Positions 1 to 10,206 of a DNA stretch of 64,000 bases are shown piece after piece. Numbering within the stretch: position 1 is the first letter of the stretch; each line of letters begins with the position of its first letter. Both the position numbers and the translations under genes were made by a program. The notes beneath the pieces were generated by a model, which was not told the origin of the DNA, ran no database searches, and saw only the letters and a list, made by a program, of their open reading frames with translations. This DNA comes from Rhodobacterales bacterium LSUCC0387. Lineage in GTDB: Bacteria; Pseudomonadota; Alphaproteobacteria; Rhodobacterales; Rhodobacteraceae. The DNA lies in the NCBI GenBank assembly GCA_015689775.1, contig WVSR01000001.1, positions 248,001-312,000 on the forward strand, written 5' to 3'.

Positions 1-2034
1 ACAGCCGTTTTAGGTCTTGGAAATCTGGGCGCACTCGCATCAAAACCCGTGATGGAGGGTAAAGCAGTCTTGTTTAAACGCTTTGCCGATGTCAACTCGA
101 TTGATATCGAGCTTGCAACGGAAGATGTCGATGAATTCGTGAACGCCGTGCGCCTTATGGGGCCGACCTTTGGTGGGATTAACCTTGAGGATATCAAGGC
201 TCCCGAATGTTTCATGATTGAACAGCGTCTCAAGGAAGAAATGGATATTCCCGTCTTTCATGATGACCAACATGGAACAGCGGTGATCTGTGCTGCGGGT
301 TTGATCAACGCGCTGCATTTGACGGGCAAAAAAATCGAAGATGTTCGTATCGTGTTAAACGGTGCAGGGGCCGCAGGGATTGCCTGCCTTGAACTACTGA
401 AATCTATGGGCGCGCAGCATCAGAATTGCATTATTTGTGACACGAAGGGGGTGGTTTACCAAGGCCGCACCGATGGGATGAATCAGTGGAAATCGGCCCA
501 TGCGGTGAAAACCGATTTGCGCAGCCTCAAAGACGCGATGCGGGGCGCTGATGTTTTTCTTGGTGTTTCCGCAAAAGGGGCGGTGACGCAGGATATGGTG
601 AAATCCATGGCTGAAAATCCTGTGATTTTCGCTATGGCAAATCCTGATCCAGAAATCACGCCAGAAGAAGCCCATGAGGTGCGTCCTGATGCGATCGTAG
701 CCACGGGGCGCAGCGATTATCCCAATCAGGTGAATAACGTTCTTGGTTTCCCGTATCTGTTCCGCGGTGCATTGGATATTCACGCCCGCGCCATTAATGA
801 TGAAATGAAAATCGCCTGCGCCCGCGCCTTGGCCGAACTTGCTCGCGAAGATGTGCCTGATGAGGTCGCAATGGCCTATGGCGAAGAGTTGTCTTTTGGC
901 CGTGATTACATCATCCCCACCCCTTTTGATCCGCGATTGATCTATACGATTCCGCCCGCAGTTGCGCGTGCTGGTATGGATACGGGCGCGGCGCGGCGGC
1001 CAATCTTGGATCTTGATGCCTATGCCAATGATTTGCAGGCACGGATGGATCCGACCTCTTCTATCATGCAAGGAATTCATGCCCGTGCCCGTAACGCGCA
1101 GGCGCGTATGATTTTTGCCGAAGGGGACGATATTCGCGTTTTGCGCGCCGCGGTGGCCTATCAGCGCAATGGTTTGGGTCAGGCCTTGGTCGTTGGGCGT
1201 GAGGTAGATGTCGCAGAAAAACTCTCAGCGGCGGGTTTGGCGGATGCCGTGCGCGAGCTTGAAATCGTGAATGCTGCAAAAACACGCCATCTAGAGGCTT
1301 ATAAAGATTTCCTTTACAATCGCCTGCAACGCAAAGGCTTTGACCGCCACGACATCCATCGTCTGGCCGCGCGGGATCGCCACGTGTTCTCGGCCTTGAT
1401 GCTTGCACATGGGCACGGGGACGGTTTGGTCACAGGGGCAACGCGAAAATCGGCGCATGTTCTGGGCCTGATCAACCATGTTTTTGACGCCTCTGCCAAG
1501 GATGGTGCGGTCGGCATCACGGTGCTGATGCATAAGGGCCGTGTTGTTTTGGTGGGCGATACGCTTGTGCATGAATGGCCCGAAGCAGAGGATCTCGCTC
1601 TGATCGCCAAGCGCGGGGCAAGTGTTGCGCGTATCTTGGGGCTCGAGCCGCGTGTGGCTTTTGTCAGCTTTTCAACATTTGGCCATCCGGTTTCTGAGCG
1701 CGCGGTGAAAATGGGCGATGCCCCTGCGATTTTGGCGCGCGAAGGCGTGGATTTCGAATTTGATGGTGAAATGGCGGTCGATGTTGCACTTAATCGTGCC
1801 GCGATGCAGCAATACCCATTCTGCAAACTGTCTGGCCCTGCCAATGTTTTGGTTGTACCTGCCCGTCACTCCGCCTCCATTTCGGTAAAATTGATGCAAG
1901 AAATGGCTGGGGCAACGGTTATTGGCCCGATTTTGACGGGGCCGGATCGGCCTGTTCAGATTTGTTCAACCGTCTCCACAGCGAATGACATTTTGAACAT
2001 GGCGGTCATGGCAGCTTGTGAAATTGGAAAATAA
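1..2034 (+). CDS. maeB: NADP-dependent malic enzyme (malic enzyme-phosphotransacetylase fusion), 5' truncated
   Basis: Oxidative decarboxylation of malate to pyruvate with NADP+. The reading frame is open from base 1, so the true start lies outside the window and about 80 N-terminal residues are probably missing; 677 residues are visible. The N-terminal half holds malic-enzyme motifs: a metal-binding stretch around FHDDQHGTA, the dinucleotide fold GAGAAG and FAMANPDPEI. From about residue 345 onward comes a phosphotransacetylase-like domain (GATRKSAHVLGL, ending in an ANDILNMA stretch). In MaeB enzymes this domain is usually regulatory, binding acetyl-CoA rather than catalysing transfer; that part is family knowledge. 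It converges with dnaJ, and a short CCGC-AACA-GCGG hairpin lies in the 30-base gap. The family assignment is secure. Confidence 0.95.
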   Translation, partial: TAVLGLGNLGALASKPVMEGKAVLFKRFADVNSIDIELATEDVDEFVNAVRLMGPTFGGINLEDIKAPECFMIEQRLKEEMDIPVFHDDQHGTAVICAAGLINALHLTGKKIEDVRIVLNGAGAAGIACLELLKSMGAQHQNCIICDTKGVVYQGRTDGMNQWKSAHAVKTDLRSLKDAMRGADVFLGVSAKGAVTQDMVKSMAENPVIFAMANPDPEITPEEAHEVRPDAIVATGRSDYPNQVNNVLGFPYLFRGALDIHARAINDEMKIACARALAELAREDVPDEVAMAYGEELSFGRDYIIPTPFDPRLIYTIPPAVARAGMDTGAARRPILDLDAYANDLQARMDPTSSIMQGIHARARNAQARMIFAEGDDIRVLRAAVAYQRNGLGQALVVGREVDVAEKLSAAGLADAVRELEIVNAAKTRHLEAYKDFLYNRLQRKGFDRHDIHRLAARDRHVFSALMLAHGHGDGLVTGATRKSAHVLGLINHVFDASAKDGAVGITVLMHKGRVVLVGDTLVHEWPEAEDLALIAKRGASVARILGLEPRVAFVSFSTFGHPVSERAVKMGDAPAILAREGVDFEFDGEMAVDVALNRAAMQQYPFCKLSGPANVLVVPARHSASISVKLMQEMAGATVIGPILTGPDRPVQICSTVSTANDILNMAVMAACEIGK

Positions 2035-2064
2035 CAAAAACCACCGCAACAGCGGGGGCTTAAG

Positions 2065-3216
2065 TTAGCTTTTCAGATCATCGAAAAAGCTTTTTACCTT
2101 GTCGAAAAAGCCTGACGCGTGGGGATTATTACCTTTATTCAGGCTTTCCTCGAATTTCTGGAGCAGGTCTTTTTGTTCGGAATTCAGGTTCACAGGAGTC
2201 TCAAGCGCCAGTTCGATATACATATCACCTGTGCCATTGCCGCGCAGTGCGGGCATCCCTTTGCCGCGCAAACGCATTTGACGACCAGATTGAGCGCCTT
2301 CGGCTACCTTCACGCGGCTGCGCCCGCCATCAATGCAAGGCACCTCTACATCGCCACCTAGGGCAGCGGTGACCATCGATACGGGCACGCGGCAGTACAA
2401 GTCAACGCCGTCGCGTTTGAAAATTGGATGTTCAGCTACTTCGATGAAAATATAGAGATCACCCGCTGGCCCGCCGCGTAGACCTGCTTCGCCCTCGCCC
2501 GAGCGGCGAATGCGTGTTCCTGTTTCAACGCCATTGGGTACTTTGATTGAAAGATGGCGATCTTTCTGTTCGCGTCCCGCGCCACCGCACGACCGACAGG
2601 GGTTCTTCACAATTTGACCCACTCCTGAACAGGTGGGGCAAGTGCGTTCCACAGTGAAAAAGCCTTGTTGCGCGCGGACTTTGCCCATGCCCGAGCAAGT
2701 GGGGCAAGTCACGGGCTCGGATCCGCCCTCTGACCCAGCGCCCGAGCAGCTTGAACAGGTTACAGCCGTGGGAACGGTAATCTCTCGACTGAAACCAGCA
2801 TAGGCTTCCTCCAAGGTGATCCGCATATTATAGCGTAGATCAGAGCCACGCGTGCTGCGTTGACGCCCGCTGCGACTACCGCCGCCGCCCATGAAGTCGC
2901 CAAAAAGGTCTTCGAAAACATCGGAAAAGGCGCTGGCAAAATCACCGCCTGCGTGAGGGCCGCCTGCACGGGGGCCACCTGCCATACCGCCATCAAACGC
3001 AGCATGACCAAAACGATCATAAGCTGCTTTTTTATCAGCATCTTTCAGAACTTCGTAGGCTTCATTCGCCTCTTTGAACTGCGCTTCCGCATTCGGATTT
3101 TCTGAATTGCGGTCTGGGTGCAGTTCTTTCGCCTTTTGACGATAGGCCTTTTTGATTTCTTCAGGCGAAGCGCCACGCGCCAAACCCAAGACATCGTAAT
3201 AATCGCGCTTCGACAT
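2065..3216 (-). CDS. dnaJ: Chaperone protein DnaJ
   Basis: Co-chaperone that delivers unfolded clients to DnaK and stimulates its ATPase. The 383 residues show the full type I architecture: an N-terminal J domain with the HPD motif near residue 34, a Gly/Phe-rich linker at about 75-120, a zinc-binding centre with four CxxCxGxG repeats (CSSCSGAG, CPTCSGMG, CPTCSGVG, CRSCGGAG), and C-terminal substrate-binding domains. The length is normal. It lies 76 bases downstream of dnaK in the same direction, the usual dnaKJ operon, and is probably co-transcribed from the dnaK heat-shock promoter. Confidence 0.97.
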   Translation of the reverse strand: MSKRDYYDVLGLARGASPEEIKKAYRQKAKELHPDRNSENPNAEAQFKEANEAYEVLKDADKKAAYDRFGHAAFDGGMAGGPRAGGPHAGGDFASAFSDVFEDLFGDFMGGGGSRSGRQRSTRGSDLRYNMRITLEEAYAGFSREITVPTAVTCSSCSGAGSEGGSEPVTCPTCSGMGKVRAQQGFFTVERTCPTCSGVGQIVKNPCRSCGGAGREQKDRHLSIKVPNGVETGTRIRRSGEGEAGLRGGPAGDLYIFIEVAEHPIFKRDGVDLYCRVPVSMVTAALGGDVEVPCIDGGRSRVKVAEGAQSGRQMRLRGKGMPALRGNGTGDMYIELALETPVNLNSEQKDLLQKFEESLNKGNNPHASGFFDKVKSFFDDLKS

Positions 3217-3292
3217 CGGTAGACACCCTTTTCTTAACGCATAGACCAGCCAAGGCGCACCCCAGCTGGTCTATCGGGATTACGTTTCCCGA

Positions 3293-5191
<1,899 letters not shown>

Positions 5192-5292
5192 CGTTTCTGG
5201 TCCCTTTTCTTTAAGCGAACATGCGGCAACGGCCCGATCTCAGCTCCGTCACTGCTTATGTAATGGCTGTTGAGAACAGCCTGTTTCGGTGG

Positions 5293-5323
5293 CTATATAG
5301 GCAGGCACATCGCCCCCTGCAAG
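5293..5323 (-). promoter_or_regulatory. Candidate RpoH (sigma-32) promoter of dnaKJ
   Basis: On the minus strand a CTTGCA element (5318-5323) is separated by 16 bases from CCTATATAG (5293-5301), about 100 bases before the dnaK start. This matches the general form of alphaproteobacterial heat-shock promoters (CTTG -35, CC-rich-start -10). The position in front of dnaK makes it plausible. The call rests on consensus reading only. Confidence 0.45.
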
Positions 5324-5378
5324 CAGGGCAACACTAGGAATTTGGGAAAGATCACAAGGAATTCTACGAAATTATTGG

Positions 5379-5558
5379 CTAGCGCCCCATATCCCAAGAC
5401 ATTGAGGCGCGTTTGGTTGTGAAAAACTCAGCCATAAAGCCCACAATCATTAGGCCACAGGTCACATAAAGCGAGTATTTCCAATTCGTATGATGCGGGA
5501 AGTAATTTAGAAAAACGGCGCCGCGTATTCGGTTGAAAAGGTGAAAAATGGGTTTCAA
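5379..5558 (-). CDS. Possible small membrane protein or gene remnant in the dnaK-cysQ gap
   Basis: A minus-strand frame starting at a TTG codon would encode 59 residues with one clear hydrophobic segment (YSLYVTCGLMIVGFMAEFF) followed by a basic TTKR stretch, ending in TAG. The frame is open for roughly 40 further codons upstream, to about 5690, without an ATG. A short ATG frame starting near 5700 (MLKMTYYASVQKV) would join it only through a frameshift. The amino-acid composition is protein-like, but there is no convincing ribosome-binding site. It could be a decayed gene whose 5' part has shifted frame, or chance. I do not recognise a family. Confidence 0.25.
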   Translation of the reverse strand: MKPIFHLFNRIRGAVFLNYFPHHTNWKYSLYVTCGLMIVGFMAEFFTTKRASMSWDMGR

Positions 5559-5880
5559 TCGAACATGGAAACGATGAATTTGAGCACCATATTGTCGACA
5601 AACATCCCAGCCTGTAAAACGCTGGTCATAATGGCTTACACGGCATTGCGGTACGATGAACGCACCTTTTGAACTGAGGCGTAATAGGTCATCTTAAGCA
5701 TGGAAAGGGGGCTACGCCTCATCGCATTCGGTTGTTGCGCTTTACACATGGATGCTGGCCTTGATCCATAGATGTCGGTTTGTTTGGCAAGATGTATATG
5801 ATCTACTTATCCCGTCCAACGAGATTAGGACAACCGCAAATGGCGATTTAAGGCAATCTGGACAAGGAAATTGTTACAAA
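5559..5880. other. Intergenic region upstream of cysQ
   Basis: About 320 bases before the cysQ start. Apart from the upstream part of the possible decayed minus-strand frame (to about 5690), I see no gene, repeat or RNA structure. The cysQ frame is open further upstream, to 5752, but that stretch does not resemble the family and lacks a ribosome-binding site, so it is treated as untranslated. Confidence 0.4.
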
Positions 5881-6678
5881 ATGGATTTTGACAGGATCGA
5901 GCGCGTGTTTCGAAGCCTGGCCTTGGGGGCCGGTGAAAAAATTATGGAGGTTTATGCCTCGGATGATTTTGGTGTTGAAAGTAAATCAGATAATAGCCCT
6001 GTAACCCGCGCTGATAAGGCGGCGGATGCCTATATCTCTGCGGGTCTGCGAACGGCATTTCCCGAGATTGCGATTGTGACTGAAGAACAGGCCGAAACTC
6101 ATAGGCAATCATCGCTGGATTTTATTATTGTTGACCCGCTTGATGGCACCAAAGAATTTGTGGACCGCCGTGGTGATTTTACTGTCAACATTGCCCTTGT
6201 TTTGGACGGCCGCCCTCAGCGTGGTGTTGTTTATGCGCCTGCGAAACAGCGATTGTTCTACACCCGTGCTGATGGCCAATCCGTTGAGGAACTGGCGCCC
6301 TTTCTACACGATGAAATTGGCCCGCAGAAATTACTTTCCGTGGCAGAGGCCAACAATGGCGCTTTGCGAGTTGTTGCCTCGAAATCGCATCGCGATGCCG
6401 CCTCGGATGCCTATATCAGCGCCTATGAAATTTCAGATTTGCAGAGCGCAGGCTCATCTTTGAAATTTTGTTTGGTTGCTTCGGGTGAGGCGGATTTCTA
6501 TCCGCGTCTTGGCCGCACGATGGAGTGGGACACGGCCGCAGGCGATGCAGTGTTGCGTGGTGCAGGCGGTCGGATGGTAGAGTTTTCGACCCATCAGGAA
6601 TTTAGGTATGGCAAGGCGGGCTTCGAGAATAGCTTCTTCATCGCCTATGCTCCAACCGTGGAGTTGATCGAGCCATGA
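5881..6678 (+). CDS. cysQ: 3'(2'),5'-bisphosphate nucleotidase CysQ
   Basis: Inositol-monophosphatase-fold, Mg2+-dependent phosphatase of 265 residues that hydrolyses adenosine 3',5'-bisphosphate, a by-product of sulfate assimilation. Visible motifs are the metal-site stretch VDPLDGTKEFV, the nearby VTEEQAE glutamate, and the second signature MEWDTAAGDAVL. The start at 5881 was chosen because homology begins there (MDFDRIERV) and an AAGGA element lies about 14 bases upstream; the frame extends upstream without family resemblance. It overlaps kdsB by four bases (ATGA), so the pair is translationally coupled. Confidence 0.9.
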   Translation: MDFDRIERVFRSLALGAGEKIMEVYASDDFGVESKSDNSPVTRADKAADAYISAGLRTAFPEIAIVTEEQAETHRQSSLDFIIVDPLDGTKEFVDRRGDFTVNIALVLDGRPQRGVVYAPAKQRLFYTRADGQSVEELAPFLHDEIGPQKLLSVAEANNGALRVVASKSHRDAASDAYISAYEISDLQSAGSSLKFCLVASGEADFYPRLGRTMEWDTAAGDAVLRGAGGRMVEFSTHQEFRYGKAGFENSFFIAYAPTVELIEP

Positions 6679-7475
6679 GCGTCATTTGTATGATACCCGC
6701 GCGGTATCAATCCTCACGTTATCCTGGCAAGCCCTTGGTGCATTTGCGCGGGGCTTCGGGCAAATCTATGAGCTTGATTGAACGCAGTTGGCGCGCCGCT
6801 TGTGCGGTAAGCGGCTTTGACGCGATTTATGTGGCCACTGATGATGATCGTATTCGAGACGCTGCCCAAGGTTTTGGCGCGCAAGTTGTGATGACCTCGT
6901 CCGATTGCGTGAATGGGACGGAACGCTGCGCTGAGGCACTCAATAATCTTGGACAAAATGTTGAGATGGTGGTGAACCTTCAGGGTGATGCACCGCTGAC
7001 GCCTGCATGGTTTTTGGAGGAGTTGATCACGGGCTTGCGCGCTGATCCGTCTGCGGATATTGCCACGCCCGTCTTGCGCTGCGATGGCGAAACCTTGGCC
7101 GCATTCAAAGCGGATCGTAGGGCAGGCCGCGTTGGGGGCACCACGGCCGTTTTTGGAGGCGCGCATCAAGCGCTTTATTTTTCAAAGGAAGTGATCCCCT
7201 ACACTGCGGGTATTGCCGAGGATGCAGCAGAAACCCCCGTCTTTCATCATGTTGGCGTTTATGCCTACCGCCCCGAGGCGCTATTGGCCTATCCGACATG
7301 GTCAACAGGAGCATTGGAGACGCTTGAGGGTTTAGAACAATTGCGCTTCCTAGAGTCGGGTCGCCGCGTTTTATGTGTCGAGGTCGAAGCACAAGGGCGC
7401 AAATTCTGGGAATTGAACAATCCTGAAGATGTACCGCGGATCGAAGCCATGCTTGCGGAGATGGGCCAAGATTGA
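6675..7475 (+). CDS. kdsB: 3-deoxy-manno-octulosonate (KDO) cytidylyltransferase
   Basis: Activates KDO with CTP to CMP-KDO for LPS or capsule synthesis in the cytosol. The 266-residue protein starts with the nucleotide-binding signature MIPARYQSSRYPGKPL and contains ATDDDRI, VNGTERCAEA and the catalytic-region stretch VNLQGDAPL. It ends with the family-typical ELNNPEDVPRIEAML. A CMP-sialic-acid-type synthetase is a less likely alternative because the NGTERCAEA and LQGDAP motifs fit KdsB. It overlaps cysQ by four bases. Remnants of a glycosyltransferase follow immediately, suggesting the locus once extended into a polysaccharide cluster. Confidence 0.88.
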   Translation: MSVICMIPARYQSSRYPGKPLVHLRGASGKSMSLIERSWRAACAVSGFDAIYVATDDDRIRDAAQGFGAQVVMTSSDCVNGTERCAEALNNLGQNVEMVVNLQGDAPLTPAWFLEELITGLRADPSADIATPVLRCDGETLAAFKADRRAGRVGGTTAVFGGAHQALYFSKEVIPYTAGIAEDAAETPVFHHVGVYAYRPEALLAYPTWSTGALETLEGLEQLRFLESGRRVLCVEVEAQGRKFWELNNPEDVPRIEAMLAEMGQD

Positions 7476-7667
7476 GTCGGCCGCGCGTCAGAGTAATCGT
7501 GGTAAACCACGGACGCACTGATCTTTTATGTCGCGCCGCCTTGTCTACGCTTCACCAAAACCACTGCCCTGTGAAGCTGATCATTGTGGCTGACCGAAAT
7601 TGAAGAAGTCTGCGCCGAAGCCTATCGGCGCGACTATGTCAGTTTTAGATTTGTGGCCTGGGCTTAG
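7472..7667 (+). pseudogene. Remnant of a family 2-like glycosyltransferase
   Basis: A frame opening at a TTG that overlaps the kdsB stop reads VRVIVVNHGRTDLL followed by CRAALSTLHQN and LIIVAD, the pattern of the first beta-strand and helix of a GT-A (family 2) glycosyltransferase. It hits TGA at 7601-7603. The neighbouring frame then continues EEVCAEAYRRDYVSF to a TAG at 7665. Only about 65 codons survive in two frames, so this is a truncated and frameshifted relic. It abuts the 3' end of ptsN on the other strand. The family call is tentative. Confidence 0.45.
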
Positions 7668-8134
7668 GCGGCTTGGCTTTCTGCGCCGCCTGTCAACAAG
7701 GTGTGTAGTGTCATTGGGCTAGAATTCGCCCGTAATTTCTCGCAAAGTTCTGCATCCCGCAATGTGCGCGACACGCGCGCCAATGCCTTAAGGTGATCTA
7801 CGCCCGTATCCGCAGGCGCAAACAGCGCAAAGACCAGATCAACGGGCTGTCTGTCTGCGGAGTCAAAGTTAACGGGGCGCTCGAGACGGAAAAATACGCC
7901 TGTGACTTTCGTCAGTGCCGACAAACGCGCATGGGGCAAGGCCACGCCATGCCCCACACCTGTTGGTCCTAGGCTTTCACGCTCTTGCAGAGCTTCGAAA
8001 ATTTCCGAGGCACTTACGTCAAGCAAACCCTCAGCCACATCTGCAAGAGATTGCAGAAGTCGCTTTTTGCTTGTCACATCAGAAACAAACTTCACGCCTT
8101 GCGGCTCAAGGAGCATCGAAAGTTCCATTCGCAT
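7664..8134 (-). CDS. ptsN: PTS IIA-like nitrogen-regulatory protein PtsN
   Basis: Phosphoryl acceptor of the nitrogen PTS (EIIA-Ntr), linking phosphate transfer to potassium, nitrogen or envelope control. The start at 8134 gives 156 residues and has an AAGGA element five bases upstream; an in-frame ATG at 8149 lacks one. The phosphorylated histidine is in GVALPHARL near residue 68, preceded by ERESLGPTGVGHG, which is the family signature. It is the last gene of the lptC-lptA-lptB-hpf-ptsN run, the common alphaproteobacterial order except that no rpoN lies between lptB and hpf. Confidence 0.93.
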   Translation of the reverse strand: MRMELSMLLEPQGVKFVSDVTSKKRLLQSLADVAEGLLDVSASEIFEALQERESLGPTGVGHGVALPHARLSALTKVTGVFFRLERPVNFDSADRQPVDLVFALFAPADTGVDHLKALARVSRTLRDAELCEKLRANSSPMTLHTLLTGGAESQAA

Positions 8135-8167
8135 GTATTCCTTACCCATTAGGGTCTTTATTTCGGT

Positions 8168-8734
8168 CTAGCGAGGATCAATCCAGCCGATATTTCCATC
8201 TTCGCGGCGATAGACGATGTTTACGCCTGCGCTCGCTTCGTTTCGGAATACCAAGACAGGGGCGCCCGCCAATTCCATCTGCATTACCGCCTCACCCACA
8301 GAGAGCGAGGGAATTTTAGTTTCGGTTTCTGCGATGATGATGGGCTGCAATGTGTCATCCGCATCATCTTCGTCTTTATCCGTTGACGCGAGGATATACG
8401 AGGCCGCAGCGAAATGTTCAACGGGTTCTGCGCGTTCGCGGTGATGATCTTTCAATCTGCGCTTGTATCTGCGCAGTTGTTTTTCCATTTTCTCACAACA
8501 CTTATCAAAGGCTGCATAGATTTCTGTGTCGCTGCCTTTGGCAGATGCGCTGAGTCCAGTGGAAAGGTGAACATTGGATTCGCATACAAACTCATGTCCG
8601 CTTTTTGAGAAAACGACATGTGAATCCGTTGGTCTTTCAGCATATTTTGCAACTGCTGCACCAAGCCCGGCTTTCACATATGTTTGGAGTGCTTCGCCAA
8701 TATCGATTTGTTTCCCACTGATTTGATAGCGCAT
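8168..8734 (-). CDS. hpf: Ribosome hibernation promoting factor, long form
   Basis: Binds the 30S decoding region in stationary phase and promotes 100S ribosome dimers. It has 188 residues, the length of the long-form family. The N-terminal RaiA/HPF domain (MRYQISGKQIDIGEAL, then CEKMEKQLRRYKRRLKDHH) is followed by a linker and a C-terminal dimerisation domain from about residue 128, with MQMELAGAPVLVFRNEAS and VVYRREDGNIGWI-like features. A GGAGG site lies seven bases before the ATG. It is 33 bases upstream of ptsN and 204 bases downstream of lptB. That longer gap may hold its own promoter, but I could not pick out a consensus. Confidence 0.95.
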   Translation of the reverse strand: MRYQISGKQIDIGEALQTYVKAGLGAAVAKYAERPTDSHVVFSKSGHEFVCESNVHLSTGLSASAKGSDTEIYAAFDKCCEKMEKQLRRYKRRLKDHHRERAEPVEHFAAASYILASTDKDEDDADDTLQPIIIAETETKIPSLSVGEAVMQMELAGAPVLVFRNEASAGVNIVYRREDGNIGWIDPR

Positions 8735-8938
8735 GTTACCTCCATTACGTAAAGGTAGCGTTGAAGCGAAGCTGCAACGCTATACAATAAAAGAAAATGC
8801 CAAGGATACTGCCTGCCCAAATCTTTTTCTGCCTGCAGTCAGCAGCGCGACAGGAAAGAAGAGGGTATTGGGTCTGTCAAACATCAGCCCTATTTGGCGC
8901 CGAATCCCCGCCATCTGTCAACGCAAAGCAGAGGATGA

Positions 8939-9700
8939 TCAGCTGATTTTGAAATTTTGGCCCAAATAGACGCGGCGTACATTCTCGTCTTGTACGACAT
9001 CTTTGGAGGTGCCGCTCATTAAGATTTTGCCGTCGTGCAGGATATAGGCGCGATCAACGATTTGCAGCGTCTCGCGCACATTATGGTCGGTGATCAAAAC
9101 GCCAATGCCGCGCGTTTTTAGATCTGCAACAAGGCTGCGAATATCATTTACTGCAATCGGATCAACGCCTGCGAAGGGCTCATCTAGCAACACATACCGC
9201 GGGTTTGATGCCAAGCAGCGCGCTATCTCTACCCGCCGCCGTTCCCCGCCTGACAAGGATAAGGCGCGCGCGCGGCGTAAATGTTCAATCGAGAAATCGC
9301 TGAGCAAATCTTCAAGCCGTTTGCGCCGGGTTATGGCGTCATTCTCGGATATCTCCAAGATTGATAGGATATTCGCCTCAACCGATAGGCCGCGGAAAAT
9401 AGACATTTCCTGCGGCAAATATCCGATGCCCGCCCGTGCGCGGCGATACATCGGCAACTGCGTCACATCGTGGCCGTCCAATATCACTTTGCCACCATCA
9501 GGCGTGACCAAACCCGCGATTGCATAGAAACTAGTGGTTTTGCCAGACCCGTTTGGCCCAAGCAGTGCCACGACCTCGCCCCTGCGCAATTCCATCGAAA
9601 CATCACGAATGACGGGTCTGCGGCGATAGCTTTTGCGGAGGTTTGAAACGATCAAACCCGCTGTGCCTTCTTCTACCTTTAATGTCACCCGCTTGACCAT
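8939..9700 (-). CDS. lptB: LPS export ABC transporter ATP-binding protein LptB
   Basis: ATPase that drives the LptFG extraction of LPS from the inner membrane. The 253 residues contain Walker A GPNGSGKTTSF near residue 50, an LPQEMSIFRG Q-loop, the signature LSGGERRRVEIARCL, Walker B RYVLLDEPFAGVD and the switch histidine in ITDHNVRETL. The QEMSIFR and FAGVDPIAV stretches are LptB-specific rather than generic ABC. It starts three bases after the lptA stop, in one operon with lptA and lptC. Confidence 0.96.
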   Translation of the reverse strand: MVKRVTLKVEEGTAGLIVSNLRKSYRRRPVIRDVSMELRRGEVVALLGPNGSGKTTSFYAIAGLVTPDGGKVILDGHDVTQLPMYRRARAGIGYLPQEMSIFRGLSVEANILSILEISENDAITRRKRLEDLLSDFSIEHLRRARALSLSGGERRRVEIARCLASNPRYVLLDEPFAGVDPIAVNDIRSLVADLKTRGIGVLITDHNVRETLQIVDRAYILHDGKILMSGTSKDVVQDENVRRVYLGQNFKIS

Positions 9701-9703
9701 AAC

Positions 9704-10204
9704 CTACTGGTTTGCCCCCTGCAAAGTTGTGCGCACACGCCCGTCCACCGTGCCTTGCCCCGTGGAAATATCCAGTAGCATCCGCTCGCCTGCAATAGCA
9801 CCACTTTGTTGACTGACCAAAACATTGCCGATCATTTCCATCTCGTTGCGAGCTACGAAATAGGTGGCGGTTTCAGCCTCGGCTGCGTCCACACCACGGG
9901 TGATCAAAACCCCACCCAGAGCCTGCACTTGGTCGATATCGTTTTGACCACCGTCTTCGGCATTGGTTTGATAGAGCACATGGATTTCAGCCGCAGAGAT
10001 GCGCAAATCGCCCTGTACAGCGATCACATTGCCGCGAAATATCGCATTTCCGCTTGTATCATCGACCTCAAGACTGTCGGAGACAACTTCGATTGGGGCG
10101 CTGCTGTCGTGCGGGGTGCCGCCGAAGCCTACTTGTGTCTGCGAATGCGCAGGAAAGCCAGCAGCAATCAAGAAAATAGCGATTAAGAATTGCCGCATAT
10201 CCAC
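9704..10204 (-). CDS. lptA: LPS transport periplasmic protein LptA
   Basis: Periplasmic bridge that passes LPS from LptC to the outer-membrane LptD. The 166-residue precursor has an N-terminal signal peptide (RQFLIAIFLIAAGFPAHSQ). An OstA/LptA beta-jellyroll domain follows, with DSLEVDDTSGNAIFRGNV, DLRISAAEIHVLY and QSGAIAGERMLLDISTGQG. It sits between lptC and lptB with gaps of two or three bases, so translation is likely coupled. Confidence 0.93.
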   Translation of the reverse strand: MDMRQFLIAIFLIAAGFPAHSQTQVGFGGTPHDSSAPIEVVSDSLEVDDTSGNAIFRGNVIAVQGDLRISAAEIHVLYQTNAEDGGQNDIDQVQALGGVLITRGVDAAEAETATYFVARNEMEMIGNVLVSQQSGAIAGERMLLDISTGQGTVDGRVRTTLQGANQ

Positions 10205-10206
10205 TC

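Noticed and set aside
394-1080. A 228-codon open frame antisense to maeB
   Set aside because: Composition is unlike real proteins and it is embedded in the conserved maeB sequence.
6675-7475. Reading kdsB as a CMP-sialic acid synthetase
   Set aside because: The motif set (IPARYQSSRYPGKPL, NGTERCAEA, LQGDAPL) fits KdsB better, and no sialic acid genes are near.
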